7,418 nt of DNA from Pseudomonadota bacterium (GTDB lineage: Bacteria; Pseudomonadota; Gammaproteobacteria; Burkholderiales; Burkholderiaceae), in assembly GCA_023441105.1 (NCBI GenBank), contig JAEZQX010000175.1:1-7418 (forward strand), given 5' to 3'. The stretch's first letter is position 1. Every line of letters begins with the position of its first letter. The translations under genes and the position numbers were made by a program. The notes below the pieces were generated by a model. It saw only the letters and a list, made by a program, of their open reading frames with translations. It was not told the DNA's origin and made no database searches. Positions 1 through 5,822 of this stretch are shown here, piece by piece.

Positions 1-68
1 GGGGGCGAGGGGGTCCACCCCGCGGCGACGGCAGCTACCAGCCCTGCGCCGCAAGGGTCAGCTCCGGC

Positions 69-88
69 TGCTGCGCAGGCGCGCAGCA
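69..88 (-). terminator. Possible hairpin terminator after the CRP-like gene
   Basis: A perfect 8-base inverted repeat (TGCTGCGC / GCGCAGCA) with a 4-base AGGC loop starts 13 bases past the stop codon of the CRP-like regulator. The stem is GC-rich, as expected of a terminator, but no T-run follows it on the minus strand. It is therefore not a canonical intrinsic terminator and could instead be an mRNA-stabilising 3' hairpin or chance in GC-rich DNA. The remaining bases 1-101 hold no supported gene; short open frames there have neither a convincing start nor a recognisable protein. Confidence 0.35.
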
Positions 89-101
89 TCAACGGCTCGG
101 C

Positions 102-764
102 TCACCAGGCGCTCGGCAGCTTGCGCAGGATCACCAGACGGTGCTTGTCGTCCACGGCCATGTAGCCGCCCCCGGTGAGGCCCTTCATGATCCGGGTCAC
201 CATCTCGCGCGAGGATCCGACACGATCGGCGATGTCCTGATGGGTGAGCTTGTGCGGCACGACGCGCACATCACCCTGGGCTTCGGCAGCTTCGTTCAGG
301 AACTGCGCTATTCGACCATATACATCCTGCAGCGCCAGGCTCTTCGCCTGACCGGTGAGTCGGCGCACCATGTGCATCAGCTTGCCGATGAGATGCCAGG
401 CGAACTCGGGATTGTCGGCCACGAATTGCCTGAGCTCCGCCGACGGCACGATGCAGCAGCGCGTCGGCTCCAGCGCCTGGACCGATACCGACCGCTTTTC
501 GCCGCTCAGCGACAACTCACCCAGGTACTCGCCGGGTCCGAGTTCGGCCAGGACGAACTCGCGTCCCTCGGCTGACGTTGCATAGATCTTCACCCGGCCG
601 CCAAGCACGATATAGAGCGAGTCGGTATCGTCGCCCTCGTTGATGAGGATTGCATGGGCCGGAAACGACCGATTGTTCCCGTGCCCCGCGAGCCTGGCGA
701 GCAAGTCGGCAGGAAGCCGGTCAGCCGCGTCGATGGGCGACGCCTCGGTACGGGAGCTGGACAT
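102..764 (-). CDS. CRP/FNR-family transcriptional regulator with cNMP-binding and CRP-type HTH domains
   Basis: This is a 220-residue cytosolic DNA-binding regulator of the usual CRP length. Residues about 18-130 form the cyclic-nucleotide-binding beta-roll. The phosphate-binding cassette is visible as G82-E83-L84 followed by R91-S92, matching Glu72 and Arg82-Ser83 of E. coli CRP. A dimerisation helix spans about 118-145. The winged helix-turn-helix covers about 147-215, with recognition helix VGSSREMVTRIMK; R186, E187 and R191 match CRP Arg180, Glu181 and Arg185, so a TGTGA-like half-site is expected. There is no N-terminal Cys cluster as in FNR; the only cysteines are C103 and C104. The ATG is preceded by a modest GGAAGAG ribosome site. 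It follows the cytochrome gene by 51 bases on the same strand and may share its transcript. The class is certain; the ligand (cAMP, cGMP or none) is inferred. A nucleotide cyclase is encoded three genes upstream. Confidence 0.93.
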   Translation of the reverse strand: MSSSRTEASPIDAADRLPADLLARLAGHGNNRSFPAHAILINEGDDTDSLYIVLGGRVKIYATSAEGREFVLAELGPGEYLGELSLSGEKRSVSVQALEPTRCCIVPSAELRQFVADNPEFAWHLIGKLMHMVRRLTGQAKSLALQDVYGRIAQFLNEAAEAQGDVRVVPHKLTHQDIADRVGSSREMVTRIMKGLTGGGYMAVDDKHRLVILRKLPSAW

Positions 765-815
765 TGGACTCTTCCGTTGCGCGACACCGTGGAACCGTCG
801 GCGCCTGCGGCGGCT

Positions 816-1196
816 TCAGGGTGCGGTCGGTGACGGAGCGGTCAATGCCCGCCCGGCTGCGCGCGCTCGCAGGTAGGCGTAGATCGCGTCGAGCTCGGCG
901 ACAACCAGCGGCTGCCCCTTGTAGCCGGGCATCCCGCGGCCGCTGTCGCCTTCCAGGACCCACCGATCGAAACGCTGGCGGGATCCGTCGCGGACGGCGG
1001 CGAGGAGCGAGGGCGCGGCCCAGCCATCGTAGTCCCGGCCGTGGCAGCGTGCGCAGTCCATCGCCCGCAACACCGCCTGTCCGCGCAGCTCCGTGGCCAG
1101 CGGTTGCACGCCGGCAGGGTCCGCCGCAATGACGGCGCCCGGCAGCAGCGCCAGGATGGCTATCCGCAGCCAGGGCGAGGGGCGGCGCGCAGGCAT
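816..1196 (-). CDS. Periplasmic mono-heme c-type cytochrome
   Basis: This is a 126-residue class I c-type cytochrome. Residues 1-24/25 form a signal peptide: a basic start, a hydrophobic core (about 11-24) and AVIA before the cleavage point. The heme site is C48-A-R-C51-H52. M89, in GRGMPGY, is the likely distal ligand, and a C-terminal helix (about 100-112) completes the small fold. The family shuttles single electrons between periplasmic dehydrogenases, membrane complexes and oxidases; the partner is not visible here. The ATG at 1196 has only a weak ribosome site. A GTG at 1220 in the same frame has a good AGGTGA 5 bases ahead, overlapping the stop of the preceding gene, and would add eight residues before the signal peptide; either start gives an exported protein. 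It follows the small exported-protein gene by 29 bases (5 with the GTG) and precedes the regulator by 51, so a three-gene operon is likely. Confidence 0.88.
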   Translation of the reverse strand: MPARRPSPWLRIAILALLPGAVIAADPAGVQPLATELRGQAVLRAMDCARCHGRDYDGWAAPSLLAAVRDGSRQRFDRWVLEGDSGRGMPGYKGQPLVVAELDAIYAYLRARAAGRALTAPSPTAP

Positions 1197-1225
1197 GGCG
1201 CTGGCCTGGCCCGACGCCACGCGGT

Positions 1226-1552
1226 TCACCTGCGGGTCTCGCCGGGCGTCGCGGCCACGGCCTGGATGGCCGAGCCACCGGCGGCATCGGACGGTTCGGC
1301 CTTGGCGACCGGCGGTGCCTGCACGGCCCGCCCGCCGGCGATGGATTCCTCGGGTTTCTGCGGTGCACTGGCGGGGGCCTCGGCGCTCAGGAAGAACCAA
1401 GCCGGATGCGGGTAGAACTTGGACTCGTAGTCGTAGCCGGCGCTGGCCTGCAGGCGCTGCACGACGACGGCCGGGTGATCGCCGAGCTTTTCGGCCAGGA
1501 CGATGCCTGGCATGAGGACGATCAGCACTGCGGTGAGTGAGGCGGCTTTCAT
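1226..1552 (-). CDS. Small exported protein of unknown function, upstream of the cytochrome c gene
   Basis: This is a 108-residue protein with a clear Sec signal peptide: Lys at position 2, a hydrophobic core to about 18, and cleavage after IVLA at 20. The mature part starts EKLGDHPAVVVQRL and includes an aromatic, His-containing segment, YDYESKFYPHPAWFF (40-54). A Pro/Ala-rich, probably disordered tail follows from about 58. There is no cysteine, heme motif or second membrane segment. I chose the ATG at 1552 because it begins the signal peptide and has AGGAG six bases ahead; the longer open frame upstream is non-coding. The DHPAV and YDY..KFYPHPAW blocks resemble small betaproteobacterial proteins I recall next to cytochrome genes, but I know no function. 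Close coupling to the cytochrome suggests a shared periplasmic role. Confidence is high that it is a gene and low on what it does. Confidence 0.75.
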   Translation of the reverse strand: MKAASLTAVLIVLMPGIVLAEKLGDHPAVVVQRLQASAGYDYESKFYPHPAWFFLSAEAPASAPQKPEESIAGGRAVQAPPVAKAEPSDAAGGSAIQAVAATPGETRR

Positions 1553-1558
1553 GGCTGG

Positions 1559-1563
1559 CTCCT
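1559..1563 (-). promoter_or_regulatory. Ribosome binding site of the small exported protein
   Basis: AGGAG on the minus strand lies six bases ahead of the ATG at 1552. It decides this start over several upstream in-frame Met codons, which would add about 41 non-signal residues before the signal peptide. Confidence 0.7.
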
Positions 1564-1689
1564 GTCTGGATGGAAGGTGCATCCATCCTAGGAGTCGCCG
1601 CCACCGCGCACGAGTGACGATGGCGCTCGCGGAAAGCGACATATTCACACCTGCGCGTCCTGCGCCCACCGCCACGCTGCGGGAAGTCG

Positions 1690-4530
1690 TCAGGCGGCAT
1701 CGCCATCCGGCGCGGCCGTAGCGCCGGCGTTCCGTCCATGAGCACGCCCTTCCCGCCGCGCATTCCGCAGGAACTCACCGATCTCCGGCGACATCGTGGC
1801 AAACCGCACCATGAACACCGAACTGCTGTCCGGCGCGGCACCGATCACCTTGCCATACAGCGCCCCCGGGACCGGAGGACCGCTGCCGTGGCCGAACTGC
1901 AGCGCCAGGTTGCCCAGCGTGGGAACGGATCGATGCAGCTTCACCTCCGCCATCTTCGATGACAGCGCGACGAGGCTGCCGTCGAACGACTCGTCGGCCA
2001 CCTGGTCGTCATCGACCACGGCGTACTTGAAGTCGATCGCCGCGGGAAGGGGCACCATCGGCTCCGCCATCTCGGGCAAGAACAGCTTGTGGCGGCCGCT
2101 GATGCCAAGCACCTCGTGCAGCGTCAGCGGCTGGTCGATCCCCTTGGCCTTGATCTCCAGGCGCTTGCCGACCCGCACGATGCCACCGACCTCCTTGCGG
2201 GTGGTCTCCGAGACCAGTATCTGGCCCCCGGTGGTGAAGGACTGGATGCGCGCGACGGCGTTGACGTGGCGGCCCACGACGCCGTACTTCATCCGTTCCG
2301 GGGAACCGATGTTCCCCACCACGACCTGGCCGGTGTGGATCCCGATCCCCATTTCGACCTCGGGCAGCTCCTCCTCGCGCACATAGGCGTTGACCGACTT
2401 CATCGCCAGTTGCATCGCCACGGCGCAGGCCACGGCACGCTGCGCATCGTCATCCGCCCAGGTCGGCGCACCGAACAGGACGAAGATCGCATCGCCGATG
2501 AACTCGTCGATGGTTCCCTCGTACTCCCGGATGACCTTGACCATCGTGGACAGATACCGGTTGAGGATGGCCACCACCCGCTGCGGCGCCAGCCGCTCCG
2601 ACAGCGAGGTGAAGCCGCGCAGGTCGGACATGAGCATCGTGACCTTGCGCTTCTCGCCGCCCATCCGCAGGCCGGCTGGCGACTCGAGCAGCGTCGTCAC
2701 GATGTCGTCGGTCAGGTAGCGGCCGAAGGTCTCCCGGATGAAGCGATTGCGCACCTCCACCTGCTCGGCCATGCGGTGCAGTTCATCCTCGACGTGCTTG
2801 CGCTCCGAGATGTCGGCCCACGAACCAACCAGCTCGATCGGCTTGCCGTCCGGCGCGCGGCGTACCGTGAACGTGTCCTGGATCCACAGGTAGTGTCCAC
2901 GACGATGGCGGAAGCGGTATTCCAGGCAGCCACCGCCCTTCTCGATCATCGGGCTCATCTGCGCGAACACCTGGGGCGCATCCTCGGCGTGCAGTCGCAT
3001 CGACCAGAAGCGCGGATCCTCGCGCATCTCCCAAGGGGCGTAACCCATTGTCGACAGGAGATTCTCACTGACGTAGGTGCAGGCGTAGTCGTCCGATGCC
3101 TTGGTCGCGTAGATCACCGCCGGACTGGCCGCCACCAGCTTCTCGAGGTCGTTCATCAGCGACATGCGTTCGCCCAGTGCCTGCTCGACCTGCTTGCGGT
3201 CGGAGATGTCGGCCCAGGATCCGACGATCTCGATCGCCCGCCCGGCTTCGTCGTGCAACACCTTGAAGGTGTCCTGGATCCAGGCGTAGTGACCGTCGCG
3301 GTGGCGGAATCGATATTCGACCGCGCCGCCTCCCTTCTCGATGAGCGCCGGCATCTCCGCCAGCGCGCGATGGGCATCGCCCGGATGCAGCCGCTTGGTC
3401 CAGAACTCGGTGTCCTCCAGCATCTCCCAGGTCGAGAACCCCATGATCGACTCGACGTTCTCGCTGATGAAGGTGCAGCGGAAGTTCTTCGAGGGCTGGT
3501 TGGTGTAGATGATGCCGGGAGTGACGGTCAGGAGGTACTGCAGGCGGCCACGCGCCTCGTTCAACTGCGCCGTGCGCTCGTCGACCCGTCGCTCCAGTTC
3601 TTCGTGCGCCTTCTGCAGCGCCTCCTCGTCCCGCTTGCGGCCGCGCATGTCGGTGTTGAAGCCGACCGTGCCGACCTCCTGTCCGTCCTCGTCGTAGAGG
3701 ACGGATGCCGAGATCAACACCGGGATGCTGGTGCCGTCCTTGGCCCACAGCACCGTGTCGAGCCCCGAGACCGTGCCGCCGCGCTTGCGCATCTCGCGGC
3801 CGATCTCGTTCATGCCGGCGTCGCCGCCGTAGAGCAGGCTGGCATTGCTGCCGAGAACCTCGTCGGCGCGATACCCGAACATCGCCTCCGCGCCTTCGCT
3901 GAAGAGAACGATGAGACCTTCCCGGTCGGTGGCGATGATCGCGTCAGGCGAGCTTTCGATCAGCCGGGTCAGGTAGCGCTTGGTCTTCTGGAGCTCTGCA
4001 TTGACGGCGAGGGCTTCCTGCTCCGCCCGCTTGCGCTCGGTGATGTCGGCCCAGGCGCCGACCAGTTCGCGCGGCTGGCCGGAGCCGTCGCAGATCACCT
4101 TGAAGGCATCCTGGATCCAGATGTAGTGCCCATCGCGGTGCTGGAAGCGGTACTCCAGCACGCCGCCGCCACGCCCGATGAGCGGCCCCATCTCCTCCAG
4201 GACCCGCGCCGCGTCGTCCGGATGCAGCAGCGCCGGCCAGAACTTGAGGTCGGTGGTCATTTCCCGCGGCGTGTACCCCATGATCGCCCGCAGGTTTTCG
4301 CTGACGTAGGTGCAGCGGTAGTCGCCGGCAGCCTCGGTCGTGTAGATGATCGCGGGGTTCACCGCCAGCAGGTACTCGAGGCGCTGGAGACCGTTGCCGC
4401 CGCCGTGGATCGCGACCGGGGTGGCGTCCACGACGCCCAGGGAGTCCACGGCTTGCGATGGCCGACTGCGCCGGGGCGGTCTGGTCAGTTGGGGGGCGGG
4501 CTGGCCCTTGCTATCCGACTGCCGCTCCAT
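1690..4530 (-). CDS. Four-PAS class III nucleotide cyclase (adenylate/guanylate cyclase) with a PilZ-like C-terminal domain
   Basis: This is a 946-residue soluble signalling enzyme with no membrane segment. After a Pro/Arg-rich start (1-45) come PAS1 (about 50-168), a divergent PAS2 (about 185-300), a coiled coil (301-331), PAS3 (about 330-446) and PAS4 (about 460-578). A helical transducer (about 577-612) then leads into the cyclase domain (about 625-810). The metal-binding Asp residues are D636 (SDLRGFT) and D680 (EFIGDAIF), and the transition-state Asn and Arg are N757 and R761, so it should be active. E676 sits where adenylate cyclases have the adenine-reading Lys, and G750 where they have Asp or Thr; Glu at the first site is guanylate-cyclase-like. 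Residues about 831-921 resemble a PilZ fold but lack the RxxxR c-di-GMP motif. The start has AGGAGG five bases ahead. The likely role is making a cyclic nucleotide in response to a cytosolic signal sensed by the PAS domains; no cofactor can be named. It is separated by more than 100 bases from both neighbours. Confidence 0.93.
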   Translation of the reverse strand: MERQSDSKGQPAPQLTRPPRRSRPSQAVDSLGVVDATPVAIHGGGNGLQRLEYLLAVNPAIIYTTEAAGDYRCTYVSENLRAIMGYTPREMTTDLKFWPALLHPDDAARVLEEMGPLIGRGGGVLEYRFQHRDGHYIWIQDAFKVICDGSGQPRELVGAWADITERKRAEQEALAVNAELQKTKRYLTRLIESSPDAIIATDREGLIVLFSEGAEAMFGYRADEVLGSNASLLYGGDAGMNEIGREMRKRGGTVSGLDTVLWAKDGTSIPVLISASVLYDEDGQEVGTVGFNTDMRGRKRDEEALQKAHEELERRVDERTAQLNEARGRLQYLLTVTPGIIYTNQPSKNFRCTFISENVESIMGFSTWEMLEDTEFWTKRLHPGDAHRALAEMPALIEKGGGAVEYRFRHRDGHYAWIQDTFKVLHDEAGRAIEIVGSWADISDRKQVEQALGERMSLMNDLEKLVAASPAVIYATKASDDYACTYVSENLLSTMGYAPWEMREDPRFWSMRLHAEDAPQVFAQMSPMIEKGGGCLEYRFRHRRGHYLWIQDTFTVRRAPDGKPIELVGSWADISERKHVEDELHRMAEQVEVRNRFIRETFGRYLTDDIVTTLLESPAGLRMGGEKRKVTMLMSDLRGFTSLSERLAPQRVVAILNRYLSTMVKVIREYEGTIDEFIGDAIFVLFGAPTWADDDAQRAVACAVAMQLAMKSVNAYVREEELPEVEMGIGIHTGQVVVGNIGSPERMKYGVVGRHVNAVARIQSFTTGGQILVSETTRKEVGGIVRVGKRLEIKAKGIDQPLTLHEVLGISGRHKLFLPEMAEPMVPLPAAIDFKYAVVDDDQVADESFDGSLVALSSKMAEVKLHRSVPTLGNLALQFGHGSGPPVPGALYGKVIGAAPDSSSVFMVRFATMSPEIGEFLRNARREGRAHGRNAGATAAPDGDAA
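2797..3153 (-). repeat. PAS repeat unit, third copy (PAS4 of the cyclase)
   Basis: This encodes residues about 460-578. It shares a block pattern with PAS1 and PAS3: CTYVSEN, MGY..WEM, FW...LH..DA, EYRFRHR.GHY.WIQD.F and GSWADISERK. It is closest to PAS3, sharing IEKGGG and WIQDTF, and nucleotide identity is still visible around the WIQD and WADI codons. PAS2 is not part of this family. Confidence 0.8.
3193..3543 (-). repeat. PAS repeat unit, second copy (PAS3 of the cyclase)
   Basis: This encodes residues about 330-446, with the blocks CTFISEN, IMGF..WEM, FW..RLHPGDA, EYRFRHRDGHYAWIQDTF and GSWADISDRK. It is adjacent to and most like PAS4, suggesting the last duplication made this pair. Confidence 0.8.
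4027..4383 (-). repeat. PAS repeat unit, first copy (PAS1 of the cyclase)
   Basis: This encodes residues about 50-168, with CTYVSEN, IMGYTPREM, FWPALLHPDDA, EYRFQHRDGHYIWIQDAF and GAWADITERK. It is separated from the other two copies by the unrelated PAS2 and a coiled coil, so it was either duplicated earlier or moved apart when PAS2 was inserted. Confidence 0.8.
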
Positions 4531-4535
4531 GTCGT

Positions 4536-4541
4536 CCTCCT
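4536..4541 (-). promoter_or_regulatory. Strong ribosome binding site of the cyclase gene
   Basis: A perfect AGGAGG on the minus strand lies five bases ahead of the ATG at 4530. It is the strongest Shine-Dalgarno sequence in the window and fixes the cyclase start. Confidence 0.8.
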
Positions 4542-4577
4542 CGGAGCACCCAGGACCGCAACGGGAAACGCCAGGAA

Positions 4578-4583
4578 ATTATA
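4578..4583 (-). promoter_or_regulatory. Candidate -10 box (TATAAT) of the cyclase promoter
   Basis: An exact TATAAT on the minus strand lies 47 bases ahead of the cyclase ATG, in an otherwise very GC-rich 112-base gap. It would place transcription start near 4571 with a leader of about 40 bases. No good -35 hexamer is found 16-18 bases upstream and there is no extended -10 TG, so an activator may be needed. No T-tailed terminator for the preceding dehydrogenase gene is seen in the gap, so read-through is also possible. Confidence 0.45.
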
Positions 4584-4642
4584 GGCCCGGCACGACCCGT
4601 CGAGGTCCGCCACGCGCAGGGTTCAGCCCCTCGCGAGTCCGT

Positions 4643-5782
4643 TCAACTGCCCAGGCGGCGCAGCCGCCGCGGGCCGAGCATCTCCTCGTTGAGGCCGAAC
4701 GCGGCTATGCGAGCCGGCACCGGCTCCTGCCGCGCCAGCGCGGCGCAGGCCTCGCCCATCGCGGCCGACGTCTGGATGCCGTAGCCGCCCTGCGCAGCCA
4801 CCCAGAGGAAACCGGGCGCATCGGCATCGAAGCCACCGACCAGGTCGCCGTCGGCGACGAAGGAGCGCAGACCGGCCCAGGTCCGCGCCGGCCTGCGGAT
4901 GGTGAGCGTGGTCATCGCCTCGATCCGGTCGATCGCCAGCGCGATGTCGAGCTCCTCGGGCTGCACATCCTGTGGCGCGACCGGATCGGCGTTGGCCGGC
5001 GAGCCGAGCATCATGCCGGCATCCGGCTTGATGTACCAGTCCTCGGCGACGCCGATCGTCATCGGCCAGCCGGAGGCATCGATGCCTGCGGGAAGCGGGA
5101 AGACGAATGCCGAGCGGCGCCGCGGCTGGATGCCCAGCGGGCGCACGCCGGCCAGCTTCGCAAGCTCGTCGACCCAGGCACCGGCGGCATTGCAGACCAC
5201 CGGTGCGAAATATTCCTCGCCGGCGGCGGATACCCGCCAGCGGCCGCCGCTCCGTTCGAGCGCGGTCACCTCAGCATTGCACACCAGCGTGCCGCCGGCG
5301 CGGCGCATGCCGCGAAGGTAGCCCTGGTGGATGGCATGCACATCCATGTCGACCGCATCCGGTTCGAGGATGCCGCCGACGAGCCGCTCCGGCCGCAACA
5401 CCGGCACCTGCCGACAGGTCTCGTCGCGGTCGAGGCGGCGCCCGCGCGGCGAGATCGCGGACAGCACCTGCCAGTGTCCATCGAGCAGCGCTTCCTGCCC
5501 CGGCATGGCAACCATCAGGGCACCGCGAGCGCCCAGCACCGGATGCTCGCTGAAGCCTGGTGGCGGCGCCTCGAGAAAGGCGCGGCTCGCCATCGTCAGC
5601 GCCCTCACCTGCGGCGTCCCGTAGCTCTCCATGAACAGCGCCGCGGACCGGCCGGTCGAGTGGTAGCCGGGCTGCGATTCCCGCTCGAGCACCACGACCC
5701 GGCCATGCGGGGCAAGCCAGTAAGCCAGCGATGCACCGGCGATGCCGCCGCCGATGACGATGAAGTCGACGCTGACGCTCAC
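4643..5782 (-). CDS. FAD-dependent D-amino-acid dehydrogenase, DauA (D-arginine dehydrogenase)-like with altered substrate pocket
   Basis: This is a 379-residue DAO-family flavoenzyme, close in length and in most motifs to P. aeruginosa D-arginine dehydrogenase (375 residues, from memory). The FAD Rossmann motif is GGGIAG (11-16), with E33 ending strand 2 to hold the ribose. GYHSTGRSAA (39-48) is the second flavin segment. The substrate-carboxylate and active-site residues of DauA are all present: Y54, R223, Y250 and R306, as is the C-terminal GGYGIQTSAAMGE block. In contrast DauA His48, Thr50 and Glu87, which surround the substrate guanidinium, are L49, M51 and A88. The enzyme should oxidise a D-amino acid or related amine to the imino acid and pass electrons to a non-oxygen acceptor, but the preferred side chain is probably not arginine. 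The start is a GTG without a clear ribosome site, chosen because it puts the Rossmann fold at the N terminus as in the family. It lies 40 bases after the transferase gene and is probably cotranscribed. Confidence 0.9.
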   Translation of the reverse strand: MSVSVDFIVIGGGIAGASLAYWLAPHGRVVVLERESQPGYHSTGRSAALFMESYGTPQVRALTMASRAFLEAPPPGFSEHPVLGARGALMVAMPGQEALLDGHWQVLSAISPRGRRLDRDETCRQVPVLRPERLVGGILEPDAVDMDVHAIHQGYLRGMRRAGGTLVCNAEVTALERSGGRWRVSAAGEEYFAPVVCNAAGAWVDELAKLAGVRPLGIQPRRRSAFVFPLPAGIDASGWPMTIGVAEDWYIKPDAGMMLGSPANADPVAPQDVQPEELDIALAIDRIEAMTTLTIRRPARTWAGLRSFVADGDLVGGFDADAPGFLWVAAQGGYGIQTSAAMGEACAALARQEPVPARIAAFGLNEEMLGPRRLRRLGS

Positions 5783-5822
5783 GGTCGCAGCGGCCGGAAC
5801 AGGCTGGAAGCCATCGAGCGAT

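Noticed and set aside
1..89. A minus-strand frame from ATG at 89 running off the left edge
   Set aside because: Only 29 Ala/Gly-rich codons with no ribosome site and no recognisable protein; it overlaps the hairpin after the regulator.
102..764. An FNR-type oxygen sensor reading of the regulator
   Set aside because: There is no N-terminal Cys cluster for an iron-sulfur centre, and the recognition helix has the CRP-type R-E-x3-R pattern.
1197..1841. Long N-terminal extension of the cytochrome frame
   Set aside because: It overlaps the exported-protein gene and the end of the cyclase in another frame, and the signal peptide begins at the later start.
2797..4383. The PAS repeats as a mobile or CRISPR-like repeat
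   Set aside because: The repeats are in frame, about 350 bases each, diverged, and fully explained by duplicated PAS domains.
2089..4584. An 831-codon open frame on the plus strand antisense to the cyclase
   Set aside because: It is a mirror of the GC-rich cyclase codons. The protein is rich in His, Arg, Asp and Leu with no domain, while the opposite strand shows clear PAS and cyclase motifs, so the length is a by-product of high GC.
4584..4642. A terminator after the dehydrogenase gene
   Set aside because: Only weak imperfect stems and no T-run are present on the minus strand.
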